From: Macrosoma leucophasiata
Lineage: Eukaryota; Arthropoda; Insecta; Lepidoptera; Hedylidae
Length of the DNA stretch: 64,000 nt
Assembly (NCBI GenBank): GCA_036365455.1
Contig: JAWQUS010000003.1
Location: forward strand, 7,336,001 to 7,400,000
Direction: 5' to 3'
Part shown: piece by piece, positions 21,895 through 34,779 of the stretch
Numbering within the stretch: the first letter of the stretch is position 1
Layout: each line of letters opens with the position of its first letter
Position numbers and translations under genes: made by a program
The notes under the pieces: model-generated
The model's database searches: none
What the model was told of the DNA's origin: nothing
Seen by the model: only the letters and a program-made list of their open reading frames with translations

Positions 21895-22118
21895 CTTCAA
21901 TGCCTCTGCTTAACCCTTCGTGGATTGCAGGAGTGAAGTTTAGTTTTTTTTACGTTAGTTTTAATACTGGTGGCAAACTAACCATGATGACACGTATACG
22001 CCGGGCTACTGCTGGGTATTTCTTCACAGAAAAAATGCAATAGCAGTTTTTCTTGACTTGGGCATTGAACTCGGGCTTCAGTATCGTAATTGCGACCACT
22101 GGACCAAAGAGGCACTCA
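21895..22118 (-). mobile_element. tRNA-like SINE remnant related to family C
   Basis: The antisense tRNA-like end 'gaactcgggcttcagtatcg' is followed by 'cgaccactggaccaaagagg', with 'taacccttcgtggattgcag' at the other end. The body differs from C, so it may be a sister family. Confidence 0.4.
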
Positions 22119-22197
22119 CTTTTTTTATGTTTCTAAGGTGGCAAATAAGCATGCAGCTCACATGGATGTTAAGTGATGACTGCAGCCTATAGATATA
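22117..22197 (-). mobile_element. Repeat A 3' end, antisense
   Basis: 'tttttttatgtttctaaggt' to 'gactgcagcctatagatata'. A sense A copy begins 22 bases later. Confidence 0.6.
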
Positions 22198-22218
22198 CTC
22201 ACTAAATAAAAATCTCTT

Positions 22219-22603
22219 TTCACTGGTGGTAGAGTTCCAAGTGTAGGAGCTCGAGACTCTCACACTACAAAAATCGTCTATTACTACGAAACTCACACCT
22301 TGACAACCTGACTTAATAAAATTTATGAACAATTTGTGCGACAGCAACATGGTTATTTGGTCTTGTACTTTGCCAGAGGAGAAAGCCTGCATATGGCTGC
22401 TCCCCTCCGGTCCGCCACGGCCGGTGGCCCGTGTTGGTCTATGGATGGTAGTGTATGGCCCCGTAATAACTATCACAGAGACATACCTTAGATCTCAGGA
22501 GTGGCAACGACCTCTGGTTTTTATGTAGATGTCTATAGGCTGCAGTCATCACTTAACATCAATGTGAGCTGAATGTTGTCACCATACTTACATAAAAAAA
22601 AAC
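22219..22603 (+). mobile_element. Repeat A copy interrupted by a B element
   Basis: The A start (22219-22254, 'cactggtggtagagttcc') and the A remainder (22446-22603, from 'atggtagtgtatggcccc' to the A-rich end) are separated by a truncated B element. The host copy lost its middle (about 80 bases) at the junction. Confidence 0.7.
22255..22443 (+). mobile_element. Family B MITE, left-truncated
   Basis: It carries the B core ('aaatcgtctattactacgaa', 'tcttgtactttgccagagg') and a good right end ('ggtccgccacggccggtgg' to 'gtgttggtctatg'). The left end is missing. Confidence 0.7.
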
Positions 22604-22604
22604 T

Positions 22605-24275
22605 CTACCACCAGTAAAGAAACATTAAGATATGGAACCCTCAACTTTTAGCCGATCAATCCATACCCATTTGTATTTGCACGTTAAGAAATCGTTGAGC
22701 CAAGACAACAATAATAAGGACGTGTGGGCAGATTCGTATTGTCTGAACTTACACGAGGTCTCACGTTACGCTACTTAGGTTACTACATAATTGTCTAGAC
22801 ATTGAAAGGTAGACTTTTTTTTGTCCGCTACTGTACAGCGTGGGCGAGTATTAAAAACAAATTAATCACCATGGGATATTTTGGGATGTGATCTGTGGTT
22901 CATTATCATTTGTTATGCTATTATTTTATTGTTTAGTGAACGTAGTGTCTTTGCTGGGAGGCTGGGGCTTTGGTAGTTTCTCATAGATTTATGGAGGAAG
23001 TGTCACGATCAACTTCTGATTGGTGTTATAATATTTCATCCAATTAACGATATTTAATCTGCGGTGGGAGCATATTTAGGGCGTATGGGATTTCTTTCGG
23101 CCTAACCTAACCATTTAAGAGGACTCACAGTTCCAATCCCGAGTAGTGCACAGAATTTCACATATCTTTTCAATTATTTTCCGTCAAAGTAAGTACCTAA
23201 AGATTGGATAATAATTTTATCTAAATCTTTTCTTCTGACGCTTACTTTTTTATTGTTGTTGATTTTAAGTAATTTTCTCTGCTATTTCAGCTTTGTCTTG
23301 TACAAGTATACCGAGTAAACTTATGACTGGATGTTTTAGTTGTAGTCGCCTGGCCTATGTAGGATTTGTATGCGGGTGTGTTATTGGTCATAACACGAAT
23401 TGAAATCGGCTAAGTCATGAACTCAAATAAGCGTTACACGTAATTATACCGGTTATATATTAATTTGCGAAGTACGGCTACACTCAGGTCTATCCGGCTA
23501 AAACTAGGTGTGACCGGTAGCCGTTGGTTAAACTTAAGTGAAACACAGACTTATTCACGGTTATTACTAAGTGTAGCCGGATAATACCTATCTAAAAAAA
23601 ATTACTATCAGCAAAAAACAAAAACCTAACACCGTTTTGATTTAATGTATGATCACTCCTGTACAAACAATCTGAGCCAACGACACCAGAACAATGTAAT
23701 TCATATGTCAATCACAAACACGTGCTTACCAAATACATGGCTAATGATTTTATAGAGGCGGGTATTAAGTGGGCGCCATTCAGTCATTATGATATGTCAA
23801 TAATTAACACTCATAACATTAAATTTAATTATTATACTGAACACTTTTTGTTTTGTTTTTTTTCAACGCGTTCTCAGCAACTAACATGCCTATTGCCGGA
23901 GTAAGATGGTTTTGTAGGGGCAGATGCGTTCTCCGCGCTTTTACGTTGGGAAGTATATACTAGGTATTACCTATTTTACTATTTTGTGATAGTATTTTGT
24001 TGATGTCCACTTCTGATAGCTTATAATAAAATATCTATGTATAACATTGCAATATGTAGTCTTTAACATCTTCGAAAAGTGTTTGAGTGCGGTGACCCAC
24101 TGCGTATTAATTTGAAGATAATGGTCTGCAGCACACTTGACCTTAAATGCGACAATCGAATCTTTTGAGTGTCACGAATGGCTCTTCAATACTAATAGCC
24201 GGATTAGTTTTCTAATTACAGCCTCAAGCACAATGATACTGGGTGACTGTTAGTTTGTACCCTCTTCTTCATTAA
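22605..24275. other. Stretch with one possible old inverted-repeat element
   Basis: At about 23470-23590, 'acggctacact' and 'agtgtagccgg' are inverted with similar inner motifs, perhaps an old MITE. The rest shows nothing recognisable. Confidence 0.35.
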
Positions 24276-24277
24276 TG

Positions 24278-24345
24278 CGTTACCACTCTCAGGAGTGGCA
24301 ACGCATTTATTTTGAAATCTCTAGTTTTTCATTTTGATGTACACC
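24278..24345 (+). mobile_element. Repeat A fragment with a short palindrome
   Basis: 'aatgcgttaccactc' and 'aggagtggcaacgcatt' are inverted across a 2-base centre and both derive from A. The right side then follows sense A briefly. Confidence 0.5.
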
Positions 24346-24971
24346 TTCATGTTATGGAAATACTTATTCTGAATTCGACACGAGCTACTGTCTACTATCC
24401 TTGACATGTTTTTGTGTCCGCTATTCTGTCAAAAGCTTGAACTACTTTAGTGTTTCCTCTACACACTACTTTCCATTGACCGTGTGGATTTATAATCAAT
24501 ACTGACTAATACTGAGGTATACAATAATAACATGCAACATTATGTTCATTCATAAATTCATCCAGTGATTTGCAATTTAAACAGCAAAAGCGCTTCAAAA
24601 AAATACTCCTAAAGCCCTTTCAATCTTATATGTTGACTCGGCCTTTATTTACATTTGAATATTTTATATTTGATTGGTCACTATGGTACTTAAATATCGT
24701 CCCTGGCTTTACCCTTTGTTGGGCTAAGTGTATGTCAATGTCACGCGTACCTCAATATGTGGTTAAATTGCATTTTACGAAAACAATAAAAGTATTTTTG
24801 GATCTGTTTTATTACTCTGTACGTACTGCTCTGTATTTCTTGTTGGAATAACTTGCTTTGTCATGAAATCTATATGGGTTTGTAGTTTAATTAGTTTACT
24901 TTAAAATACATCAATTTAATATCGTGATCTATAGTTTAATTGCGGAGATCAAGAAAATAGGCTGCATTCTT

Positions 24972-25190
24972 ACGTAATCTTTGCATCTGCCGCTAAATGA
25001 TAGAGTCGAACGCTACCGTGTTCCTGTTAAAAAATATATTTTATTCGTAAATAATATTTTGTTTCAGTGTTGGTTGGTGATAATGTGATAATGACCTCAT
25101 GTGTGGTATTACATTTGCATTATGACCTTTAGTTTTTGAATAGATGTTTATAATATTAACTTATCAGTTACCACCAGTAAGCTTATTTGC
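24972..25190 (+). mobile_element. Repeat A copy, heavily degraded
   Basis: 'catctgccgctaaatgatag', 'cgctaccgtgttcctgtt' and 'gcattatgacctttagtttt' survive in sense order. Other parts are unrelated AT-rich sequence. Confidence 0.45.
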
Positions 25191-25915
25191 TACTTAATTA
25201 TAAAGTTGTGTTATATTATAACGTTAATTATAATAATAATATAGCGTTTTACATTTCCCCGAAGCTATATTACGTATTTATAAGAATGTAGCTTACTTAA
25301 TTAGTGACATGAAACACGAGGTTGTCTTTAACAGAGTATTTGATTTCCAAGTAACATAAGTGTATGTAAGTTTTCAAAGCAGTTTCTTTGTTGATTTGTC
25401 AAGTTGTACAATTGCGTTTGGAAAGCGACTTTTACTACGAGTGCGTGGGTGTTTTTATTTGGGACGCGAAGGACAGACTGTTTTTCGAAGGTACTTTTTA
25501 TGATGTATTGCTTTGTACTTTATTTAATTTTGGGAGGTTTCTATGCATTTGTTGTGACACTAACCATTCTGAATGATGAACGACCTATTGTGCCTGCGCA
25601 TATAAACTTCGTGGATATAAAATTGATGAACTATACGTAAAATATAATTATAACTTTTCAAATGAGTTGTTTATTTATTGATGGTAATATTTACATTTGA
25701 AAAGATAGATGAAAGAAATGTTCTGTTAATATACGAGCGTTAACTTTCGATATACCCTGCGTATTTTTTTTATTCTCATCTATCACTTTCTTTATACGTG
25801 TTGGAACGTAATTCACGGTCTTAAAAATGGGAGCAAATAATAATACTTTTCTTTTTTTTACTGGTGAGAAACTCCAGGTTTCGACTATCTATCGTATTCG
25901 AATTGATTTCAACGT

Positions 25916-26480
25916 TTTGCTGGTGATAGAGTTTCAGTGCCGCAGCTCAAGGTCGAAGGCACCACCGGATTACCTATTCTATCTGCCGCCAATTGGTAGT
26001 GCTCAGCACTCTCGTGTTCCGGTTAAATGGACTTGTATCGCCCGGCTATAACTATCCATATAGGTACCAGTTGAAAACCAGCGTCAGGTTTTTGTTCCTG
26101 ACACCATGCTGAACTGGGTACTTTTTTGGCGCGGCCGTGTGACACAACCATCTACTTATTACTAAACTAGGTTATTATAATATATATATTTTTTAAATTT
26201 TCTAGCATTTTTTAAAAATCTTTGTTATTTTTTTGTCTCTGTTCATTATGTGTATTTGATATTTTCTTTTTTTTAAATGTTATGTTGTGTCCTGGGCCCT
26301 GCGCCGAATAAATGTTTTTCGTCTTCTTATTCTATCACAGAGACATAACATCTAAGGTCTCAGGGATAGCAACGCATCTGCATTATGACCCCTAGTTTTT
26401 GTGTAGATATCTATAGGTTGCAAATCGTTACATAACATTCATGTGAAAGGCATGCTTGTTTGTCACCTTCATAAATAAAA
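25916..26480 (+). mobile_element. Repeat A copy split by a 274-base insertion
   Basis: The A 5' part (25916-26056, to 'ggctataactatc') and A 3' part (26331-26480, from 'tatcacagagacataacatc') are contiguous in other copies. The short 'tatc' at both junctions may be a target duplication. The frame at 25827-26051 is A sequence, not a gene. Confidence 0.65.
26057..26330 (+). mobile_element. Insertion of another dispersed repeat inside A
   Basis: It starts 'aggtaccagttgaaaacc' with the hairpin 'cgtcaggtttttgttcctgac', has an AT-rich middle, and ends 'tgtgtcctgggccctgcgcc' followed by 'gaataaatg' and a T-rich tail. I recall this ending as a common lepidopteran repeat. AATAAA near the end suggests a retrotranscribed element. 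Confidence 0.5.
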
Positions 26481-26481
26481 A

Positions 26482-26716
26482 TACAGTTTACATTGATGGT
26501 AAGTATTACTTTAGCCTATCAACATTAACATGAAACCAAGAGTTGAGAGCCCTGTAATTTCCGGCAGAGAGATGCCTCTCTGCCAGAAATTACAGGGCTG
26601 TACATTGCTACCTGTCCAGAACACGATGGTGCTGAACACGACCATTTAGTGGCGAGTAGATTAATGTGGTAGTAATGCGGTGGTGCTTACGCCCGAGAGC
26701 TCCAGTGACGGAAGGT
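26482..26716 (-). mobile_element. Repeat A copy, antisense, with fold-back
   Basis: Antisense A from 'acagtttacattgatggtaag' to 'cgagagctccagtgacgg'. Its middle (26548-26599) is folded into a hairpin. Confidence 0.6.
26548..26599. repeat. Hairpin: 24-bp arms, 4-base loop
   Basis: 26548-26571 and 26576-26599 are reverse complements with one mismatch, around 'atgc'. The right arm is the normal A sequence ('aaattacagggct') and the left arm is its inverted copy. Confidence 0.8.
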
Positions 26717-26988
26717 CCTTAACGCCACTCATATCGCTTTTCATAATGTTAAATTAAATGTTTCCCTTTGATTTCGTATACACGTCATAGCGGGCGGTGT
26801 TGGGGCTTTTGATCTGATCTTCCAATATGCGTAATTGTGGGTTTAGTGCTGTATGTTGTGGTTCAAGATATACGAGATAGCGAATAGTCATCAGCTTATC
26901 TGATCATCGGTCATAATGCTGACGTGATGATCACTATGATTACGTAGCGTTATTATTGTCTTAGTATGAACTGTAACCGAGGCAAAAT

Positions 26989-27295
26989 AACTAAGGCCTC
27001 AAGGATGGCAACGAATTTGCATTTGGAAATTAGCTTTTTGTAGATGCATATGTATAGGTTACCACGTCAGCTCATAATGGAGTTCTATGGCGTAGGCACC
27101 ACCGCATTACCTAATTAATTTGCCGCTAAATGGTTATGTTCAGCATTACCGTGTTTTTTTTAGACGGTAATGTATGATCCCGTAATAACTATCACAGAGA
27201 CATAATAACTTAGGTTTCAGGGGTGGCAACACATCTGCATTTTGACCTTTGGTTTTAGTATAGATGTCTATAGACTGCAGTCATCACTTCACTTA
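26989..27295 (+). mobile_element. Two joined repeat A fragments
   Basis: A sense 3' part (26989-27080, 'aaggcctcaaggatggcaac') is followed by a nearly complete sense copy lacking its first 25 bases (27081-27295, 'tggcgtaggcaccaccgc' to 'tgcagtcatcacttcactt'). Confidence 0.65.
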
Positions 27296-27377
27296 AAATT
27301 AGTTCTCTGCCTATCAAATCTAAAGTTGTTCTCTCCAATGGTTTGAGCAGAGTATTGATTGATTAGTCAGTCCGATG

Positions 27378-27530
27378 CGTTGCGTTGCTATTCCTAAGAG
27401 TTTCTTTGCCACTATTAGTATCTAACCGGAACCCGATAGTGCAGAAGTACAATTTTGCCACAGATAGATAAAACAATGTGATGGTGCTCAAATCATTTAG
27501 CTCAAACATTGGCACTGTACTACCAGAAAG
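27378..27530 (-). mobile_element. Repeat A remnant, antisense
   Basis: 'gatgcgttgcgttgctattcc', 'tctaaccggaacccgatagt' and 'cactgtactaccagaaa' follow antisense A with many changes. Confidence 0.5.
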
Positions 27531-30500
27531 AAATTAGATATATTGCGCTGATCTCATCACTTGCACCATACCGTCATTACACCTGTTTTTACCAGAGGCG
27601 CGCGCAAGTGTTTTTAATGAATAGGTATTACATTAACTCGGGGGCTGGATTTTTACCATGTGTCGTTGATGTCTTATTACCGTGCTACAACGTTCAACCG
27701 ATCACGCAAAATTAATATTCAGTGTTAAAATTTTAATTATGTATTTCTTTATTTGTGCACCAAAAGCAATTTATTAACTGTCTACTGGGACGTCATTTTG
27801 AAATGGTAATAGTGCTCTTGGACCAAATCTCAAGTGACCGCTTGAACAAAGGAACCATCTCAGAATCGTTAGCCTTTTATAAAGTTTTTCTGAATGTTTA
27901 CATTTTTGTTGAGTAACTTCTACACAATAGTAGCCATGTCGGACCAATAAAAAGTGGTGATTGATTGAAAGCCAACTTTTTTAACGAAACGGGCGCGCAT
28001 TATGAATATTAAATGGTCCATCGTTTTTTAATCGTGTTGGGCGTTAAGAATTTAGTATATAAATTACTAAACCATTAACGTAACACGTTATTAGTGACGT
28101 CAAAATGAAGTAAATTCCAAAGAAATGGTCGGAAAGGCTCTTTAGGCGTGCATCTGAGATATATGTTTATTCGATGGGTGTTTTACAAAACTATCGATTT
28201 CACAGAACTAGCTGACAAGACGTGTACAATAATTATTAGTTTATTAGTATTCACTATCATTAACTTGTGTTTTTATCACTTTGCGTTAATTAAATGCAAT
28301 GTTTACGTCGTAGAATGGTACACACTGGTTTACACTTTTTGATTAAAAACCTATCCGATGTCAAATATATGTTTATTAAATATGCTATGACAGCTCGTGG
28401 TGTCAAGTTTTATATTCGTTTATTGTTTTTATGAAGACTTATGTAAAAAAATGGAGCGGTAGTTCACATTGATATATTCTCTTTGGACTTTTACGACGAT
28501 GTTTGAAGCTAGGGAAATTAGATGTTTTAGGGTTCCGTAGTATTTTTTTAAATGTAAACGATGTAAGTTGCTGTAGATTTTAATAGTAGGTAAATGGTTT
28601 CTAGACCTGTGGATATTTATGAAAAATCTTGGATGTAACGGGGTTGATGGTCCCGCAGTCAACCGTAGGGCGAGTTTTAAAATTAAGCGCTAATATTTAG
28701 TTCAAGCTACAATAAATGCTTATTTGCTTTATCTAAGTGTAAAAGATATAGTATTCTGTCGTAAATTATTAGTACAGTTTATTTAAAAACGATATTTTTA
28801 ATTCTATTTTATTACAGGGATTTTCTTACACGACCAGTCAACACGAGATTTTATTTTTCTACCAATAGAGTGCCTAGTTTTATTTGAATCACGAGTTCAC
28901 CTCTCAAAAATTAAAACAAAATTGATAAGATGTTCACGCTTACGCCCAGCACACTCGAGTAGATCAAAAAACATTTTACGATTATTAAACCCTACGATTG
29001 ACAACCGGGAAGGCATTCTTGTCGTTCCCATATTTTTATTGCGTGTAAGCCCGTCGGCGCTTTTTTATATCATGTCTTTTAAGTGACATAAATTCTAATA
29101 CAAAGTCCATTTGTGTATCTCGGACGTCTTAAAAGGTATAGGGATAATCGTTTTTCTGCTTTTTACAAGGAACTCATTTCAATTATCGGGCGATTTGATG
29201 GGTATAAAACGTGGTATGTGCTGTGCCGGCGCCCAACCGCGGCCGGTAGGATGCCATCTGTTTTTCCATTTTTAATTTTTGAGGACGCTAATTTAATTAT
29301 GGAATCTTATGCTTTTTTAATACCTCACGCAGCTGTATCCTGTCAGTGTTCATAATTTTCATATCTAACGGTTTTTGTGGTGTTCTTTTTTTCTTTTCAC
29401 ATTCTCATTGGTGTCCAATAATCTCTTATTTATAGAAGTAATCGAAGTGGATTTTAATGTAAATTATTATAATAATGCAACTAACTGGACTTTTATAAAT
29501 CGGGAGTCACCGTTATCTTGACATGTCATCTGCTAAACCCTAAATGGGAATATTTAATCTGTGCGTAGGTGTATATCATTGATTTGAAGTGGGACCTTTA
29601 GATTAATATTGAGAAAGTGGAAAAGGACTTTGATATAATACGACACATTGTCCATAGATAAGAGATAGACGCCATATGAATCACAGGTTTTTAGAACTGA
29701 TATATATATACATAAATAAAATCTTACATAATTTTACACACTTAGCCATAAAAAAAGGTAAAAATTGTCAAAAAAGATTTATATTTTCTTGATGTAGTTT
29801 TGTTTTTCTTATTAATACCTATACTTAGTTTTTAATTAATATATGCCGCTGACTCGAAAAGAAGAAGAATAAATATAATTATAAATTTCCTTATTTTTAA
29901 ATTTCGTTTACTTCTTACATAAAAAACAACATGTTTTCGTTTAAAAGGCAATGAAAGTTATTCATACAATAACTGATACATAATGAGATATTCTTTTACA
30001 AGACACTATATACCAAAATTACATTGACAGGTGTCAAAGCAAACATGAAGCGACAATCTTGTCACGAAGATCTAGCGGCGATCAATCTTGGTGCTGTTTT
30101 GCATTTAAATTTTTATCGACACTGTCACCTCTGTGTATTCGTTCGTCTGTAGTGCTGACAAGGAAGAATAATTAGAAGCGGCGACTGATATTGATATCGG
30201 ACTTGGAATAAACGTATTGTTTTTTTTTGACACTTATCCCGTGTAAATGGTAAGAATGTAGAATGGGCTGCTACGTTTTAGAGTTCTGTTGGGTGAGAGA
30301 GGAGAAAGCTTGATCTCAAAGAGTATTTTAGAGAATGACAATTCTATAGTAAAGAAAAATATGCATACTTAATCGAGCTCCTTCAGTTCTGGCTGAATAG
30401 TAAATTGCCTTTACCTATACTCGAGCAGATCATGGGTAATTTAAAACTTCAACTTCGCAAGATATTATATATGATATTAATTGAGTACCAATCTTAGGAA

Positions 30501-31130
30501 CAGCCAAGTGGGCAGACAGTTTATTTTGAGACAGTTAATTATGTTTCAGGTGATACAAAATTATGTTTTAAATAAATAAATCGTCCAGTTCTTCTTAGTT
30601 TCAATGTACATAATTGAGGTAGAGACTATCTTTTGAGTAATAAGTACGTGTGCCAGACAGCACCGCTTAATTTATATTGTGTGTGGCTGACCTATTTTAA
30701 CAGTATGCTTTTAAATTTTGTATTATAATTATTCCTGTTAATTACTATGCGTTTATGTAGATAAATAAATAGGCATTTTAAATTCATAAAGATAGATTTT
30801 TTAATAGGTAGGCGGTATAGGCGGTTTATATTTGTAGTTATTTGTATCATAAGTAATTATATTAACTAAATTCTCCTTACAAATTTATTTATATCTGCAA
30901 CAAAAATACGTTGTTTTGATTGATTGTGTTGTTATTTTTGTTTCCATCGTAAAATCGGGTATACATAAGGTCTAGATATTATTAATGCCGACATTTAATT
31001 CAGATGAACGACAAGAAAATTATTTACAATCTGCCTTTTAATTACAGACTTTTTCAATCCTTGCTAACGAACCAGGTTGTAAACATATTGGAAAATAAAA
31101 AAAATAAAGTAAGTACTTCTTCATCTTGTG
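27531..31130. other. 3.6-kb AT-rich stretch without recognisable features
   Basis: Low-complexity AT-rich sequence. Frames at 27509, 28148, 28429 and 29113 (64-80 codons) have no recognisable motifs, and no A, B, C or D repeats occur. It may be intron or intergenic DNA. Confidence 0.5.
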
Positions 31131-31134
31131 TTCG

Positions 31135-31262
31135 GGATCGACATGCATGCATGGAGAAAGTGATGAATGTAGAAGAGGCATGAGTGGTGTGCAAGAACCG
31201 GGATATTTGACGCTCTACGCTGCCCCGCAGGAACTACTCAGGCCTACAGGGGACTTGACCTG
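31135..31262 (+). mobile_element. Possible LINE coding-end remnant
   Basis: 'gagaaagtgatgaatgtag', 'aagaggcatgagtggtgtg' and 'aagaaccgggatatttgac' resemble, from memory, the end of a lepidopteran LINE open reading frame that precedes the 'ctgcctaccccttcgggg' tail used by SINE C. No frame is intact. Confidence 0.3.
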
Positions 31263-32119
31263 AAGATACATAAAAACACTTGTCTTCGTTTCACTTGGCC
31301 AACATTAAACGAGTATGATATCCCTAAATCCTCATTTACATAAAAATCTGTGCTCGTTACTTCTCTTATGATATTGTTTCAAAATTATCATGTAACTGAT
31401 AGTCAACTCTGATATTTAGCAAAGATGTATCGAATTATGTGACGCTGCTTAAGAGTCCAAATTCCTCGAATGGAATAACAACGTTTTATTGAAAATTCTT
31501 CTGGGAGTCTAAAGACTCTCCTTTCTCCTGGGAGAGCGGGAAGAGCATTTAGTACAAGACCCTATTCTCTAAATCCACCTCGGTAGTCTTTTTTAGTACC
31601 TTGACCTTGGGAGTTGTCTGCAGTAGCAGTTCTTCTGACCTCCCTTATTTCTATTTTCTCTTCTTTTCTCCTGAAGCATATTTCGAGGAAGGAGATTCTT
31701 CTCTAGAGAAGTTCTTCTTCTTTTTTATTCCAAGGCCTTTTCAGTAGACTTTTAACGATACGAATAGCCACACACTAACATACAACTGTAATAACACTTA
31801 ATATTAGGTTGCGTTCGAGCGTAAGCACAATCTCACTTTGGACCAGTACCATGATGTCTTTTTGCAGTTCGAGTTGTACTGATGTGACCGGCCGGACATT
31901 TCTTCGGTAGTACATACGTCGAGACACTGCAACAACATTTTAAAATTAAGTTGCGTACTAAAGTGAGATCGTGATAGAAAATGCGGTGTGGTGTTAATTA
32001 ATGGCAATCGAGGTTAATTGGTGGGCTCAAACCCGGCGTCGAGTGATTTATTTCTGTTTAAAGAAAATTGTTCCGCATTTTCTTTTAGAGAGGCGAATTA
32101 AGCTTTGGGCAAATGTTTT

Positions 32120-32300
32120 TTAGGGTTCCATACTTCAATAATAAAAAATAAAACCTTTACAAAATCACTTGTGGGTTTGTCTGTCGGTTATAGCCAGTTT
32201 TCTTCGAAAGTACTAAATCGGTTGAATTGAAATTTGTTGCACGTATGTACTTAAATCAGCGATTCAAATAAACAAATATATAACAATGGGGGGCTACAAT
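32120..32300 (+). mobile_element. 'gggttccatact' repeat remnant
   Basis: 'tttttagggttccatacttc', 'tctgtcggttatagccag' and 'aaatcggttgaattgaa' follow a common insect repeat beginning 'agggttccgtacc'. Relatives are at 12155-12210, 36938-37022, 44417-44475 and 44930-45030. All are short and diverged. Confidence 0.4.
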
Positions 32301-33390
32301 AACTTTGGTTCATTTCAAACATTGAACAGATTAAAAAATGCAGTGAGGTGTTAATTAATAGCAATTGAGGTCAATTCTTGAGTTCGAACAGGGCGTCGAG
32401 TGATTTGTTCCTGTTTAAAGAAAATTGATAAGCATTTTGATTTAAAAGGCGAATTAGTGGATGAATTGATGAATGGTAATTTTCTATGTTTTAATCCTCT
32501 GAAATATTACATTAATTTTTAAACTAACTTTCATCTCACGATTTCGCTGTTTCGACTTTATCATAAACCGTGCATTATAATTTGCAGTTAAAACAAACAA
32601 TAGATTTACAAGTCGTTCCATTTCACTGTGGCTGTGTCGAATAAATTTTAATTAAAAGGTACATTCTCCACGGATGACTATGTCCGCTACCAGAATAATA
32701 ATTGACAAGTTCTTGATGAATCGCTTTTGCCTCCTTGTTATATTATAACTAGAGCCCATCTATCTTTTGTTGGCATATAGAGAACCGTTGAAAGGTTTAA
32801 TTTGATATAAAGTGCGTGAGTGATATATTGTGTGTTCACTTTCTTTTTCTGGCCCTTACGTTTGTTAACTTGATACTGTACTTGACCTGATACTCTAACG
32901 AATACATTATACTGTTGCGGTTTGGTACAGTCTACATAAACATTGCGAAAATTATGATTAGATTAAAAGATTCGGATTAATACGTTTGTCTTTTGGGATA
33001 AATCATTGAATGTGACAGAATATTTTTAAATAGACTGTACCTATTTGTGATACTGTTAGAAGTTAGAATGATGTCTTAATATAAAGATAAAAGTAGCTGT
33101 GATAGGAATATAATAATACGAAAAGGAAAGAAAAGGACAAACATTCAAAGAAATCCATAAAAAAAAATAACTTTAGCGCCAAATCGAATGAAATAATTTG
33201 TCACGTCCCCATCAAGTCCCTGAACATAGGCTATTTTTAGACCACTCGATTGCTAATTGGTTAAGGAAGTAAGTTTAATGTCTTTTTTGAATTGGGAAAT
33301 TCCTCAGTGGCTGTCCTGAAGTTGTACAGTATGCCAATTGTATATATCTATAGGTTCACCGTCTATTAGAATGAGTAGGATAAAGTACTC

Positions 33391-33465
33391 TCCGAAGGGG
33401 TAAGCAGAGGTAAATGCAAGAATTCTTCATACATGATAACACCCACGACTGGCCAGGTATTATTA
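33391..33465 (-). mobile_element. SINE family C tail fragment
   Basis: 'ctccgaaggggtaagcagag', 'gataacacccacgactggcc' match the tail and adjacent body of C on the minus strand. Confidence 0.5.
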
Positions 33466-33647
33466 CCATTCACTTCTTCGAGAATAACACTATTCAGTGC
33501 AATCGCATCAAATAGCATTTACCGGCTTCCGGAAACTATTACAAAAACAAAAACTTTAAATAGTTTTAAAATCAAAATTAGAAAATGGCTAATTCAGCAA
33601 ACATTTTATAGTGTTGAGGTGCTTAATAAATAAATAATAAATAAAAT

Positions 33648-33845
33648 ACGCTTACACTCACAGCCCCACAGTAGGTATAAACCTGTGTCGTGGGTGCCGT
33701 TGTACACATACAACACATACACAAACACCCAGACCCGAAACAAATATCTGTAGGCCATACAAATATTTGTCCCGGTGCGGGCATCGAACCCGCGACCCTC
33801 CGAATCAAACGGTCATCTCACACCGCTGGACTATCCGAGTCGTCA
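33648..33845 (-). mobile_element. tRNA-derived SINE, family D, best copy
   Basis: It reads 'acgcttacactcacagcccc', 'cacccagacccgaaacaaat', 'ttgtcccggtgcgggcatcg' and ends 'caccgctggactatccgagt'. The minus strand gives a tRNA-like head with A box 'tagtccagcggtgtgag' and B box 'gggttcgatgcccg'. The antisense frame 33623-33808 is repeat sequence. Confidence 0.7.
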
Positions 33846-34617
33846 TTGATGGTTATTATTGATGGTTAACTAGATAATAATCTAGTGCAATGTACCTTAA
33901 TTATCATTATTGTTGAAATTTATTTGTCTTTAATTAATTACTATGATTTAAGATAAACTGAAATAATTATATCTTATTTTATATATTTTTGTATAATTTT
34001 AAATTTTTCTTACGAAATATTCTTATTTGTGGACGTGTAAAATTGTATTTTACAAAAAAAAAAATTACTTTTGACTATTACCAGAAGAAATTAACCCCGG
34101 ATATCAGCATAGCAGTAGGATTGCTACTAAGCTACAGATTCAAATTAGGTAATTTTTTGTACTAAGGTAACTGTATATTCTTGTCCATGACCCGCTCAAG
34201 AACTTCAAGTTACCACTATATCTAGATTTTTTATCTAGTTGTTAGACTTTATCGCATTCAGTGATCAGTTCAACTTTACGTACAAACTTGAAGTTCAGGC
34301 TGATCTTTATCTTACTGAATGCTTTACGAAGATTTTAATAATTAAAATAGAATATTTTTGATGGAATTTTAGTAGGCATTAAATCAACTCGTTAAATATC
34401 TAATAATATTTTCGCAAATACTCATGAGATCTATTCTTTTGACGATCCAGTTGTTTCAGCCTTGTGACGGCCGTTTGGTCTGAGGGTGGCGGTCTGTTTG
34501 TAATATTAAAATAACCGCTTTATACTAAATGCATATGTATACACGGTACATATAACAAAACATTTGTAAAAATTTCGACGGGACTTTGACTGGCAGATAG
34601 CTTATGTAATAAGGAGT

Positions 34618-34728
34618 AACTTAGGCTACTTTTATTCTAGCTTCGCCCACGACTTCGTCCGGGTAGATACTGAACAATCATAAATTCTCAAGCGGACAAA
34701 GTCGCGGGGACAGCTAGTGTATTTATAA
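34618..34728 (+). mobile_element. LINE tail remnant
   Basis: 'attctagcttcgcccacgac', 'ttcgtccgggtagatac' then 'ggacaaagtcgcggggac' and 'agctagtgta'. The last part is an inverted match to the first, so two fragments lie in opposite orientation. A further antisense remnant is at 38645-38690. Confidence 0.4.
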
Positions 34729-34779
34729 AAACAACAAAGATAAGATGTGTTGTACCGGTAAAACAAAAAATACAACGGT

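Noticed and set aside
22078..22476. 132-codon minus-strand frame
   Set aside because: Entirely within nested A and B repeats.
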